Source: Alkalispirochaeta americana (GTDB lineage: Bacteria; Spirochaetota; Spirochaetia; DSM-27196; Alkalispirochaetaceae). Taken from it: a stretch of 64,000 nucleotides of DNA. Below the pieces are notes generated by a model. It was not told where the DNA came from, searched no databases, and saw nothing but the letters and a program-made list of their open reading frames with translations. Each line of letters opens with the position of its first letter. Position 1 is the stretch's first letter. The stretch covers positions 45,369 to 109,368 of the forward strand of contig NZ_FTMS01000014.1 of assembly GCF_900156105.1 (NCBI RefSeq). The letters are read 5' to 3'. Below, piece after piece: positions 16,259-25,451 of the stretch. A program made the position numbers and the translations under genes.

Positions 16259-17833
16259 ATGGTGATCGCTTCTCTATTCCAAAGGCGGCGGGGTGTTTCC
16301 TCTGCTCCACTTTTTCTCTCTCTCGCCTTTGCTGTGACCCTTGGAGGCTGTTCGACCATCGGCCGGCCCCAGGAGCTTCCGCTCGATCACCGGATGCTCC
16401 CGGCCGAGACGGGGCGGCTCCAGGAGTTTGCTGCAGCCGGGGAGGATCGTCTTGCCGAGGGTGAATCGGGGCTTTTGCTCCTGCCGGGAAACAGAGACGC
16501 CCTGGACTGGCGTCTTGCCATGGTTGATAACGCCCAGGAGTCGATCGACGCGCAATACTTTCTATGGGATGATGATTACACGGGGCGGCTGATGTTAAAG
16601 CGGTTGCTCTGGGCAGCGGACCGGGGTGTCCAGGTCCGAATCCTCGTGGACGATATCTTTTTGACCCATTCCGACCGGTCCATCGCGGCGCTCACGAATC
16701 ACCCCAACATGGATATCCGCATCTTTAATCCCAATCCCGCCCGGCGCACCAGGGCCGCCTCGGCTTTCCGCTTCATGCTGGAATTTCGCAGGTTGAACCG
16801 GCGAATGCACAACAAGCTCTTTATCGCCGATGGCCAGGTAGCTATCACGGGGGGGCGGAATATCGGGGACAACTATTTTGGCGTTGCCCGGGGGTATAAT
16901 TTTCGGGATCTGGACGTGCTGGTGGTGGGGCCTGTAGTGGACGATATGGCCCAGTCCTTCGACGATTACTGGAACAGTCCCTATGCATTTCCGGGGCGAA
17001 AGCTGCACCGCCGGGGCACCGAGGAGTACCTTGAACGGGTGAGGGAGCGCCTGGAAGATGATATCGCCCGGGATCCCCGACGCCTCGTCTTTCCTGCAGA
17101 GATATCCGCCTGGGATCACCTGCTCTATTATGGTGCCCGGGAGCTGGTTCCTGCCCGGGTACGCTTCGTTGCGGACCATCCCGTGGAACGGGATGATCGT
17201 GAGGTGGTGCGGTCGCTGACGGATCTCCTCAACGGTAACGAGGGTAGTGTCCGGGAAATTCTGATTATTACTCCCTACTTTATTCCTGACGAGGGAGTTC
17301 TGGAGATTTTTCACCAGCTGGAACAGGACCAGGTAGACGTGCGCCTGCTGGTGCCATCCCTGGCATCGATCAACCATACGGCTGTTCACAGTCACTATCG
17401 TCCGCATCGGGAGACACTTCTGGAGAAGGGGGTGGAACTCTTTGAGTATCACCATGAGCCTGGCGGGACGGGCCGCCTCTATGCTGATACCGCGCCCTTT
17501 CAGGCTGATTATATCAGCATGCACTTGAAGGCGGTGATAAGCGGGCACCGGAAATCCTATGTGGGGTCCCTGAACTTCGATCCTCGAGCCATGAGAATCA
17601 ACACCGAGAACGGTCTGATCATCGATTCCCGGCTCTTTAATGAACAGTTGCGGGCCATCGTGGCTCCCCTCTGCGAGGAAGATCAGGCCTGGACGGTGAT
17701 CCTCAACCCCGATGGCAGGGGGTTGATCTGGACCTCCGACGAGGGAGAGCGCCGCTCTCCTCCTGCCCGGGGGCCGGTGCAGCGGCTGGGTGAGTTCCTC
17801 GCCCGGCTTCTGCCGATCGCAAACCAGTTGTAA
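16259..17833 (+). CDS. Phospholipase D / cardiolipin-synthase-like lipoprotein (YmdC/ClsC type)
   Basis: A 524-residue PLD-superfamily protein with a lipoprotein signal (hydrophobic core ending TLGGC, cleavage before Cys near residue 32), so it is probably anchored on the outer side of a membrane. Two HKD modules are present: HNKLFIADGQ with His near residue 184, and HLKAVISGHRK with His near 422, followed by GSLNFDPR. In the second motif the usual Asp is replaced by Gly, though His and Lys remain. The domain order and length match YmdC/ClsC-type proteins that make cardiolipin or transfer phosphatidyl groups. A plain phospholipase role is also possible. Confidence 0.85.
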   Translation: MVIASLFQRRRGVSSAPLFLSLAFAVTLGGCSTIGRPQELPLDHRMLPAETGRLQEFAAAGEDRLAEGESGLLLLPGNRDALDWRLAMVDNAQESIDAQYFLWDDDYTGRLMLKRLLWAADRGVQVRILVDDIFLTHSDRSIAALTNHPNMDIRIFNPNPARRTRAASAFRFMLEFRRLNRRMHNKLFIADGQVAITGGRNIGDNYFGVARGYNFRDLDVLVVGPVVDDMAQSFDDYWNSPYAFPGRKLHRRGTEEYLERVRERLEDDIARDPRRLVFPAEISAWDHLLYYGARELVPARVRFVADHPVERDDREVVRSLTDLLNGNEGSVREILIITPYFIPDEGVLEIFHQLEQDQVDVRLLVPSLASINHTAVHSHYRPHRETLLEKGVELFEYHHEPGGTGRLYADTAPFQADYISMHLKAVISGHRKSYVGSLNFDPRAMRINTENGLIIDSRLFNEQLRAIVAPLCEEDQAWTVILNPDGRGLIWTSDEGERRSPPARGPVQRLGEFLARLLPIANQL

Positions 17834-17859
17834 TACCCGGCCTTTTCCGGTACAAGTAG

Positions 17860-18035
17860 TGTATTCGTTACACGTTATATGGGTGACACATGGCTGGCGC
17901 GTTGATAGGAAACACAGTTAAATCTGCACACGTATCCCTTCCGGGGAAGCGGTGCGGCTTTGGCGGTTTCGGGATACCCGCTTGAACGTAAGGACTTCGG
18001 AGGACCTCCGGAGTCCTTTTTTTCTTTCTGCACCG
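17860..18035 (+). promoter_or_regulatory. Structured 5' leader of the purine operon, candidate riboswitch or attenuator
   Basis: The 215-bp gap before purL has no gene but several pairings: GTATCCC (17932-17938) with GGGATAC (17971-17977), an internal GAAGC/GCTTT hairpin, and a final terminator hairpin (next entry). A possible promoter is TTGTAA (17828-17833) with TACAAG 17 bases on. A CCTTCCG near 17937-17943 could pair with the left arm of the terminator (CGGAGG) with one bulge, giving an antiterminator. I compared it with purine, ZTP, PRPP, glycine and THF riboswitch consensus from memory and found no convincing match. Confidence 0.5.
17992..18023 (+). terminator. Intrinsic terminator upstream of purL (attenuator)
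   Basis: Stem GGACTTCGGA / TCCGGAGTCC with loop GGACC, followed by TTTTTTTC, located only about 25 bases before the purL start codon and far from the previous gene's stop. A terminator here can only reduce entry into the purine operon unless an alternative fold forms. Confidence 0.85.
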
Positions 18036-18048
18036 CAAGAGAGGGAAT

Positions 18049-20415
18049 ATGCAATTAACCAGGGACGTATTTGATCTCCAGGGCCGGTCGGACCAGGAGA
18101 TAGGGGATTTTCTCGAGCGCTACTCGATCGGGTTGACCTTGCAGGAGGCAAAGCAGCTGCAGTTTTCGATTCTCAAGCGACCTCCTTCGGTGGCGGAGTT
18201 TGTGCTTTTCGGAATTGAGGGGTCGGAACATTGCTCGTACAAAAGTAGCCGGGAGCATCTTTCACAGTTTATTACCCAGGGTCCCGAGGTTGTCCTGGGG
18301 GCAAAAGAGGACGCAGGTGTGGTCCGGGTTGCCCGGGACCGCCAGGGACGGGGCTATTGCGTGGTGATGAGCCACGAATCGCACAACCATCCCAGCCAGA
18401 TCGTTCCCTACGAAGGAGCCGCCACGGGCGTGGGGGGGAACGTCCGGGATATCTGTTGCATGGGGGGCGAGGTTGTGGCTCTGGCCGACGATCTTCGCTT
18501 CGGCGATATCGAGACTCCTCAAACCAGGTGGATCTACGACGGCGTGGTCTCGGGGATTGCCGGGTATGGAAACCCCATCGGGGTGCCTTCGCTGGCAGGA
18601 GGTCTCCAGTTCGACCGGGGATACCAGGATAATTGTCTTGTCACAGTGGTTTCGCTGGGGATTCTCCGGGAGGATCATCTCCTGCATTCCTATGCTCCTC
18701 CCGGTGCTGACGGGTACGATCTGATTCTGGTGGGAAAGCCCACCGATTCGAGCGGCTTTGGAGGCGCCAGTTTTGCCAGCTTTGATCTTGATGCGGAACA
18801 GCACGAGCAAAACAAGGGCGCGGTTCAGGAACCGAACGCCTTTCTGGGACGACATCTCCTTCAGGCAGCGGGAGCGCTCTCGGAAAAGCTGGCAGAGCTT
18901 GGGGCTCATCACCGGGTAGGGTTCAAGGACCTTGGTGCCGGAGGAATCGCCTGCGCCAGTGTGGAGATCGCCGATACCGGGGGCTATGGGGCCGAGGTCA
19001 TAATCGACCAGGTCCACCGGGACGCCCAGGGCCTGCCTCCTCACGTAGTGCTCTGTTCCGAGACCCAGGAGCGGTATATGTACGCTTCTCCTCCTGATCT
19101 GACTCCCCTGATTCTGGCTCATTACAACGAAGATTTTGCCTTGCCCCAGGTTTCTCGGGGGGCCGAGGCGCGGGTGATCGGAAAGATTACCGATTCTCCC
19201 CGGTTTCGGGTGATCGCCGGGGATGAAGTGATCGTGGATGCTCCGGCCTGTGAAGTTACCCGGGGATTTCTCTACGACCGGCCCTATACTGATCCCGTGG
19301 TGGCGGCCTCTCCGATTCCCCCGGGGACGCTTCCCTCCTGGTCCGGTTCCCGCAACGCCGGGGAGGACCTGTTGGCCTTGCTGGGACACGAGAACATCGC
19401 TTCGCGCAAGCCCCTCTATGACCGCTACGACAAGCAGGTTCAGGGACGGGTGGTGGTCGAGGCGGGGTTGTCCGACTCCGGCATCCTGGCGCCCTTTAAT
19501 AGCACCGACTACCCCGAGGAAATTCGGCGGGTGGGGCTTACGCTTACTACGGATCAAAATCCCCGGATGAACCGCCGGGATCCCCATCTCGGAGCAGTTC
19601 TGGCGGTAGTAGAGTCCTACACCAATACGGTTGCTTCGGGGGCTCGTCCTGCGGCAGTCTCGGATTGTCTGTGCTACGGCAATCCCGAGAAGCCACAACA
19701 GATGGGGCTCTTTGTAGCAGGTTGTCGCGGTGTGGCCGAGGCATGTCGGGAGCTTTCGGTGCCTGTCATCGCGGGAAACGTCTCCCTTTATAACGAGTCA
19801 GCTACGGGCTCCATTCCGCCCAGCCCCATGATCGCCTGCCTGGGAACGCTTGATGACTATGGCCGGGGGATCACCCAGAGTTTTACTCACCCCGATTCCC
19901 TGGTGTACCTCCTTCTGGAGCGTCAGGGTCGATGGGGCGGGAGCGTCTACGAGGAGCTTCTGAACACGGACGAAGCTGGCAGCGACCCCGCTTTTACTCC
20001 GGTTGTGGGCCCTCTTCCGCAGGTCGACTACGGAAAACTTCGTGCTGCCGGTGAGACAGTTCTGGCAGGAGCCCGCGAGGGGCTTTTGCGGGCCTGTCAT
20101 GATATTTCCGAGGGAGGGCTGGGTGTTGCCTTGTGCGAGATGACCTTTCCCCGTTCCCTGGGGTGTGCTGTCTCCCTTGATACGCCCGGAGAGCCAGCAG
20201 CGTTCCTCTTCGAGGAGTCGCCCGGGTTTGTTCTGGAAATTGATCCTCACCGGGAACAGGATTTTCTTGCCCTGGCGGATCATCAGGGGGCGAAGCCAGT
20301 TCTTTTGGGGCGGACCATCAGGGAACCGCGCATAATTGTTGAAGGAGTATGGGATATGACGATTGAAGATGCCCGAACCCGTTGGGAGCAGGGGCTTATG
20401 GAGAAGTTGTTGTGA
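18049..20415 (+). CDS. purL: Phosphoribosylformylglycinamidine synthase II, small PurL
   Basis: ATP-dependent conversion of FGAR to FGAM, the fourth step of purine synthesis. 788 residues, the small PurL type that needs separate PurQ (glutaminase) and PurS subunits. Family motifs: EHCSYKSS near residue 63, the ATP/FGAR site SHESHNHPSQI, GAATGVGGNVRD, FKDLGAGGIACASVE and NVSLYNE. The ATG at 18049 follows AGAGAGGG. The gene overlaps purM by GTGA. It is somewhat longer than the common 740 residues, with no obvious added domain. Confidence 0.96.
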   Translation: MQLTRDVFDLQGRSDQEIGDFLERYSIGLTLQEAKQLQFSILKRPPSVAEFVLFGIEGSEHCSYKSSREHLSQFITQGPEVVLGAKEDAGVVRVARDRQGRGYCVVMSHESHNHPSQIVPYEGAATGVGGNVRDICCMGGEVVALADDLRFGDIETPQTRWIYDGVVSGIAGYGNPIGVPSLAGGLQFDRGYQDNCLVTVVSLGILREDHLLHSYAPPGADGYDLILVGKPTDSSGFGGASFASFDLDAEQHEQNKGAVQEPNAFLGRHLLQAAGALSEKLAELGAHHRVGFKDLGAGGIACASVEIADTGGYGAEVIIDQVHRDAQGLPPHVVLCSETQERYMYASPPDLTPLILAHYNEDFALPQVSRGAEARVIGKITDSPRFRVIAGDEVIVDAPACEVTRGFLYDRPYTDPVVAASPIPPGTLPSWSGSRNAGEDLLALLGHENIASRKPLYDRYDKQVQGRVVVEAGLSDSGILAPFNSTDYPEEIRRVGLTLTTDQNPRMNRRDPHLGAVLAVVESYTNTVASGARPAAVSDCLCYGNPEKPQQMGLFVAGCRGVAEACRELSVPVIAGNVSLYNESATGSIPPSPMIACLGTLDDYGRGITQSFTHPDSLVYLLLERQGRWGGSVYEELLNTDEAGSDPAFTPVVGPLPQVDYGKLRAAGETVLAGAREGLLRACHDISEGGLGVALCEMTFPRSLGCAVSLDTPGEPAAFLFEESPGFVLEIDPHREQDFLALADHQGAKPVLLGRTIREPRIIVEGVWDMTIEDARTRWEQGLMEKLL

Positions 20416-21476
20416 GTTTGTCCTACAAAGATTCCGGTGTTGATATCGAGGCGGGAAACCGCACGGTCGATCTTATTCGTGATGCGGCGGCATCGACCTT
20501 TACCCCGGCGGTCCTGACAGGTGTGGGGAGTTTCGGCGCCTTCTACGATCTCTCGGAGATCGCTCCCTCGTATCGCCAGCCTGTGCTGGTTCAGTCTGTG
20601 GACGGTGTGGGTACCAAGACCGTCGTGGCTCGTCAGGCCGATGACTTCAGTCGGATAGGCGCTGACCTGGTGAGCGCCTGCTGCAACGATATCGCGGTGC
20701 ACGGGGCCAGGCCTCTCACGTTTCTGGATTACGTGGCCAACGATGTCCTTGATCCGGAGCGGGTTGCCCAGATTGTCTGCGGTATAGCCGAGGCGTGCCG
20801 TGCCGTGGGAGCCTCCCTGATTGGGGGCGAAACCGCCGAAATGCCCGGGGTGTATCTGCCGGGAGAGCATGATCTGGTGGGCGTCGTAACGGGTATTGTG
20901 GAACGGGACCGGATTATCAATGGCGAGACCATTACTCCCGGCGATGTTATCCTGGGAGTAGCCTCAAGCGGCCTTCACACAAACGGGTTTTCGCTGGCTC
21001 GGAAGATTATCCAGGTGGCAGATCTTTCCCTGAAAGCCCCACTGGAGCAGCTTTTGCCCGGTGCAGGGAGCTCCCGGTCTCTTCAGGATGCGCTCCTGGA
21101 GGCCCACGTGAACTATACCCCCGGTATCCTGGCCCTTCTTGAAGCAGGAATACCCCTGCGGGGCATGGCCCATATCACGGGAGGCGGGGTTCTGGAAAAC
21201 ATTCCCCGGATACTTCCTCCCGGGTGCGATGCCCTTCTGGACGGGACGGCCTGGAAGGTTCCGCCAATCTTCTCTGTCCTGGCACACCACGGGGGAGTTG
21301 CTCCCGAGGAGCTGCACCGGGTTTTTAATATGGGAGTGGGACTGACGGTTATCCTGCCGGCGGCTGCTCGTGACGAGGCCCAGGCACTCATGAAGGAAGT
21401 CTTTTCCGTTGAGTCCTGGGAGATCGGGGTGGTAACCGAGGGAACCGGAGCGGTGCGGATCTCCGGAATCGCCTGA
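20412..21476 (+). CDS. purM: Phosphoribosylaminoimidazole synthetase (AIR synthetase)
   Basis: Closes the imidazole ring of FGAM to give AIR, using ATP. The chosen GTG at 20412 overlaps purL's stop (GTGA) and places the family N-terminus YKDSGVDIEAGNR correctly; the longer frame from 20382 is inside purL. 354 residues. Motifs: GVGSFGAFYDL, VQSVDGVGTKT, GIAEACRAVGASLIGGETAE, GLHTNGFSLAR, and HITGGGVLENIPR. This gene and purL share the same ATP-binding fold. Part of the tight operon. Confidence 0.96.
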   Translation: MSLSYKDSGVDIEAGNRTVDLIRDAAASTFTPAVLTGVGSFGAFYDLSEIAPSYRQPVLVQSVDGVGTKTVVARQADDFSRIGADLVSACCNDIAVHGARPLTFLDYVANDVLDPERVAQIVCGIAEACRAVGASLIGGETAEMPGVYLPGEHDLVGVVTGIVERDRIINGETITPGDVILGVASSGLHTNGFSLARKIIQVADLSLKAPLEQLLPGAGSSRSLQDALLEAHVNYTPGILALLEAGIPLRGMAHITGGGVLENIPRILPPGCDALLDGTAWKVPPIFSVLAHHGGVAPEELHRVFNMGVGLTVILPAAARDEAQALMKEVFSVESWEIGVVTEGTGAVRISGIA

Positions 21477-21487
21477 AGGGGGCTTTC

Positions 21488-22783
21488 ATGACGATAGGGA
21501 TCATCCAGTTTCCCGGGACAAACTGCGAACGCGAATCTCGCCTGGCCCTGGAGCGGGTCGGGCTGGAGGGTGTCTTTTTCCGGTGGAATCAGGACCTCGC
21601 ACAGTTGCGGGACTTTGACGGCTACCTTCTGGCGGGCGGTTTCTCCTATGAGGATCGGAGCCGCTCGGGTATTATCGCTGCCCTGGACCCTCTTATGGAG
21701 GTTATCCGTCAGGAGAGCGATCGGGGAAAACCCGTTCTGGGGATTTGCAACGGGGCGCAGATCCTGGTGGAGGCAGGGCTTGTTCCGGGAGGAGGTTCTC
21801 CGGGAGACCCACCCCTGGTGGCGCTCACCACAAACCGCCGTGTGGCCCGGGGGCGCGTGGTGGGTACGGGGTTCTACAACGCCTGGGTAACCTTGAGAGC
21901 CGAAACAGAAGAGACGGCGTTCACCGGAAGAATTCCCCGGGGAACCGCTCTGAATGTTCCTGCCGCTCATGCGGAAGGTCGCTTTGTTATGTCTCCCCAG
22001 GTATACCAGGAGCTGAACGAGCGGGGCATGATCGCCTTCCGCTATACCGACGAAGAAGGACAGGCCCTGGAAGAGTTTCCCGTGAATCCCAACGGATCTG
22101 TGGGCAACATTGCTGCCATCACCAATGTACGGGGTAATGTCATGGCGATCATGCCCCATCCCGAGCGAACTCCCCTGGGAGATGGCATCTTCCACTCCCT
22201 TCGGGAGTATCTCGAGAGAGGACCCGGAGAAGAGAAGGCCCGTTCCCGGGAAGAGGCTCCATCGTTTTCATCCTCTCCCGCTGAGACACGCCTGTCTGTC
22301 GATGATCTTCCCGCATTTGCGCCTCGACAGGGGGCTCACGAGCTGGTGGTGCAGCTGATTATCACCGATAACGCCGCCGTAAGCGTAGAGACAGCGCTTT
22401 CTCACCGGGGCATCTCTCCGGGCATTACCCGCAGGGTTCACTGGGAACTCTCGCTGGACCCCGACCTTTCGCCAGCTCGGGCACAGGAGGTTCTGGAGGC
22501 GATCCAGGCCAGTGGCGAACTCTATAACAGCAACAAGGAAGAATGTGTTCCGGCCCCGGCGGGGAGTAACTCGGTTTCTCTCCTGGTGCGGGAGCGGGAT
22601 GATATTCAGGGACGGCGTGTGCTGGAGGCTCTGCAGAACTGGTTCGGTCTCCAGGAGGTTCGTTCTCTGCAAAGGGGAATCCTCTGGACCCTCGATGAGG
22701 CCCAGGATCTGGAGCAGGTCCTGAATACGCATATTTTGCTGAATCCTGTGAGCCAGGTGGGACTTCTCTATGATCGAAGATAA
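21488..22783 (+). CDS. purQ: PurQ glutaminase fused to a tandem PurS-like C-terminus
   Basis: Residues 1-245 are the class I glutamine amidotransferase subunit of FGAM synthase: nucleophile Cys in GICNGAQILVE (about residue 87), AGGFSYEDRSRSG, and MPHPERTPLGD with the His/Glu of the triad. A linker rich in Ser/Glu/Pro (about 245-285) leads to about 145 extra residues. The last 70 (VSLLVRERDDIQGRRVLEAL to NPVSQVGLL) look like PurS; the preceding 70 (HELVVQLIITD, then VETALSHRG) show the same strand-helix-strand-helix order. The protein would thus supply both partners of small PurL in one chain. PurQ alone is usually about 230 residues. Overlaps purC by 14 bases. Confidence 0.88.
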   Translation: MTIGIIQFPGTNCERESRLALERVGLEGVFFRWNQDLAQLRDFDGYLLAGGFSYEDRSRSGIIAALDPLMEVIRQESDRGKPVLGICNGAQILVEAGLVPGGGSPGDPPLVALTTNRRVARGRVVGTGFYNAWVTLRAETEETAFTGRIPRGTALNVPAAHAEGRFVMSPQVYQELNERGMIAFRYTDEEGQALEEFPVNPNGSVGNIAAITNVRGNVMAIMPHPERTPLGDGIFHSLREYLERGPGEEKARSREEAPSFSSSPAETRLSVDDLPAFAPRQGAHELVVQLIITDNAAVSVETALSHRGISPGITRRVHWELSLDPDLSPARAQEVLEAIQASGELYNSNKEECVPAPAGSNSVSLLVRERDDIQGRRVLEALQNWFGLQEVRSLQRGILWTLDEAQDLEQVLNTHILLNPVSQVGLLYDRR

Positions 22784-23861
22784 TCTCGCTGGAGGTGCCC
22801 TGGCCGGGGATAGCCGGACCAGTCGCCTGATCAGCGACAGCCTGGGCCACCTCCCGGGCGTGCAAGGGGAGGCCGAATACCGGCAACAAATCCGGGAGGC
22901 CTGCGAAAACTGCCTCACCGAGACTGACCTGGCTCTGCCGGAAAAACACCGGGGAAAAGTCCGGGACCGCTATCGGGCCGGGGAATCTCTTCTACTGGTC
23001 TCCACGGATCGCCAAAGTGCCTTTGACCGCCTTCTTGCGTCGGTTCCCTTCAAGGGGCAGGTCTTGAACCAGACCAGCGCCTGGTGGTTTGACGAGACCC
23101 GGGACATCTTGCCCAACCATCTCGAGGGGGTTCCTCACCCCAACGTGAGTGTTGTTCGCCACTGTACTCCCTTTCCGATAGAGTTTGTGGTGCGAGGGTA
23201 CATTACGGGCTCCACCGAAACCTCCCTGTGGACTCGCTACCAGGCCGGAGAGAGGCGCTATTGCGGAATCGATTTTCCTGACGGGTTGGAAAAGCATCAG
23301 GAACTGCCCCGGCCTGTTGTGACACCCACAACCAAAGAAGCAAAGGATCGGCCCATCGCTCCCGAAGAGATTATCGCCGAGGGCTGGATGACCCGCCGCG
23401 ACTGGGAGCGGTGCCGGGACCATGCCCTGGATCTCTTTACCTTCGGCCAGAAAAAGGCCTCCGAGAACGGCCTGATTCTTGTTGATACCAAATACGAGAT
23501 GGGGTTCGATAACCAGGGAACCCTGCGGCTGATCGATGAGATCCACACTCCTGACTCCAGCCGCTACTGGATAGGCGGAACCTACCACGAACGAAGAGCG
23601 GCAGGAGTATCGCCGGATCACATCGACAAGGAATTCCTCCGGGCCTGGTTTGTGGCCCATTGTGATCCCTACAGGGATGCGATCCTCCCCGAGGCCCCGC
23701 CAGAGCTCGTCGAGGAGTTGGCCTATCGCTACATTCTGCTCTACGAGGCAATTACCGGCAGGCCCTTTCTCTTTCCCCCTCGTGCGAAAGGGGGGCGTTC
23801 CCTCGCTGAGGAGCTTCGTGCGGCAGGGGTTTCTCTCCCCGGGGATCAGGGGACTGGCTGA
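22770..23861 (+). CDS. purC: SAICAR synthetase
   Basis: ATP-dependent ligation of aspartate to CAIR. 363 residues, longer than the 237-residue enterobacterial form because of about 50 extra N-terminal residues and a C-terminal extension; the internal sequence is of the longer, yeast-like type. Motifs: KHRGKVRDRY near residue 60, STDRQSAFDRLL, VRGYITGST, DTKYEMGFDNQGTLRLIDEIHTPD (split over residues 230-255). The ATG at 22770 lies inside the purQ end; GATCTGGAGCAGG-like sites upstream could serve. The extra N-terminal part may mean that a later start is used. Confidence 0.94.
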   Translation: MIEDNLAGGALAGDSRTSRLISDSLGHLPGVQGEAEYRQQIREACENCLTETDLALPEKHRGKVRDRYRAGESLLLVSTDRQSAFDRLLASVPFKGQVLNQTSAWWFDETRDILPNHLEGVPHPNVSVVRHCTPFPIEFVVRGYITGSTETSLWTRYQAGERRYCGIDFPDGLEKHQELPRPVVTPTTKEAKDRPIAPEEIIAEGWMTRRDWERCRDHALDLFTFGQKKASENGLILVDTKYEMGFDNQGTLRLIDEIHTPDSSRYWIGGTYHERRAAGVSPDHIDKEFLRAWFVAHCDPYRDAILPEAPPELVEELAYRYILLYEAITGRPFLFPPRAKGGRSLAEELRAAGVSLPGDQGTG

Positions 23862-23990
23862 TTTCCGGGGTGGCATCGTGAAGAATGGCACCGGTTGTTC
23901 TCGAGCATCCAGAAGCCGGATGATACTTCGGGGCTGGCTTTCATCAACTGGATTGCATCAAATAGTACAGATAGTACAGAGGAGCAGGAT

Positions 23991-25451
23991 ATGTGCGGGA
24001 TCGTTGGAATCTACGCCCACGACCAGGTAGCACCGGATCTCTACGATAGCATGATCCAGTTACAGCACCGCGGCCAGGATGCTGCGGGAATAATCACCTG
24101 TAACGAGCGGTTTCATGTCAAGAAGGGCATGGGCCTGGTGCAGGACATCTTCGAGCAACGTCACATGGAGCGTTTGCGGGGCTCCATTGGTATTGGCCAT
24201 ACCCGCTATCCCACCAGCGGGACCCACAGTAACGATGAGGTGCAGCCCCTCTGGACCAGTGTTCCCAACGGGATCGCCTTCGCTCACAACGGCAACGTGG
24301 TGAACTATCAGGAGATGCGCCGGGAGGTTCAGGAAAACAGGAAACGCTATTTGAACTCCCACAGCGATTCCGAAATGCTCTTGCAGCTCTTTGCTGATGA
24401 ACTGCATCGGCGAATCGGGGCCGGGCCTGCCTCGTCCCTGGCCGACAGAGCCTTCTTTGAGGCCCTCTTTTCTTCAATGGCTGAACTCTTCTACCGCATC
24501 GCCGGAGCCGTCTCGGCGGTGATGCTCATCAAGGATCGGGGTCTGGTAGCAATGAGGGATCCCCATGGTCTGCGGCCTCTGGTATACGGCCAGCGGGAAC
24601 TTCCCGATGGAAGGGTAGACCATATCTTCGCCTCCGAGGACACCATGTTTTATATGCTGGGCTACCGCCGGGTGCGGGATGTCTTGCCCGGGGAGATCAT
24701 CTACATTGCCAGCGACCGTCAGGTTTTCACCAGGCGACTGGCCCCCAAGGCGTTCACTCCCTGCATTTTCGAGTACGTCTATTTTGCTCGTCCCGATGCG
24801 ATGCTGAACAACGTTAACGTCTATCGCTCTCGCCTGCGCATGGGCGAAAATCTTGGTAAAGCCTGGAAAGAAACCTTCCCGGAAGTCTCTCCCGATGTAA
24901 TTATCCCGGCTCCGGCCACAGCCAATACGGTGGCTCTCTCCATGGCCCGGGAGCTGGGAGTAAACTACTCCGAAGGGCTTTATAAAAATCCCTTTATCGG
25001 AAGAACCTTCATCATGCCCAACCAGGAGAAACGCCGTCAGTCCGTGCGGTACAAGCTTTCGCCCCAGGAGCTGGAGTTGCGAAACAAGGACGTCCTGATT
25101 GTGGATGACAGCATTGTGCGGGGTACCACGAGCAAGGAAATTGTCCAGATGGTGCGGGAGTTTGGAGCCCGTCGGGTCTACTTTGCCTCGGCCTGCCCTC
25201 CCGTGACGCAACCCTGTTACTACGGTGTAGACATTCCCACCTCGGAGGAGCTGATCGCCTCAGTTTCCACAGAGGCGGAGATCCAGGAATATCTGGGAGC
25301 GGATTTGCTCCTGTATCAACCTCTGGAATATCTGGTAGAGGCGGTAACACGGAAAGGTGATCATCACATCGATACCCCCTGCACAGCCTGCCTGGGAGGG
25401 GACTACATTCACAAGCTGGACCAGGAGGAGATGAAGCGATGCGTATCCTGA
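23991..25451 (+). CDS. purF: Amidophosphoribosyltransferase
   Basis: First committed step of purine synthesis: PRPP plus glutamine to phosphoribosylamine. The ATG at 23991 puts the nucleophile Cys at position 2 after Met removal (MCGIVGIYAHD), so the longer frame from 23895 is rejected; GAGGAG lies just upstream. 486 residues. The PRPP loop is VLIVDDSIVRGTTSKEIV near residue 370, and the glutaminase has GHTRYPTSGTHSNDE and RDPHGLRPLVYG. A short direct repeat (ATAGTACAG twice) lies immediately upstream, within the 129-bp gap after purC. purD/N overlaps its end by 13 bases. Confidence 0.97.
   Translation: MCGIVGIYAHDQVAPDLYDSMIQLQHRGQDAAGIITCNERFHVKKGMGLVQDIFEQRHMERLRGSIGIGHTRYPTSGTHSNDEVQPLWTSVPNGIAFAHNGNVVNYQEMRREVQENRKRYLNSHSDSEMLLQLFADELHRRIGAGPASSLADRAFFEALFSSMAELFYRIAGAVSAVMLIKDRGLVAMRDPHGLRPLVYGQRELPDGRVDHIFASEDTMFYMLGYRRVRDVLPGEIIYIASDRQVFTRRLAPKAFTPCIFEYVYFARPDAMLNNVNVYRSRLRMGENLGKAWKETFPEVSPDVIIPAPATANTVALSMARELGVNYSEGLYKNPFIGRTFIMPNQEKRRQSVRYKLSPQELELRNKDVLIVDDSIVRGTTSKEIVQMVREFGARRVYFASACPPVTQPCYYGVDIPTSEELIASVSTEAEIQEYLGADLLLYQPLEYLVEAVTRKGDHHIDTPCTACLGGDYIHKLDQEEMKRCVS

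Noticed and set aside
17860..17980. Possible ZTP riboswitch suggested by GGG..TGGCTGGCG and position before purL
   Set aside because: The conserved CCGCCUGGGC element of that class is missing, so the class was not assigned.
18262..19698. Minus-strand frame of 478 codons over purL
   Set aside because: Shadow of purL; no domain, no ribosome site.
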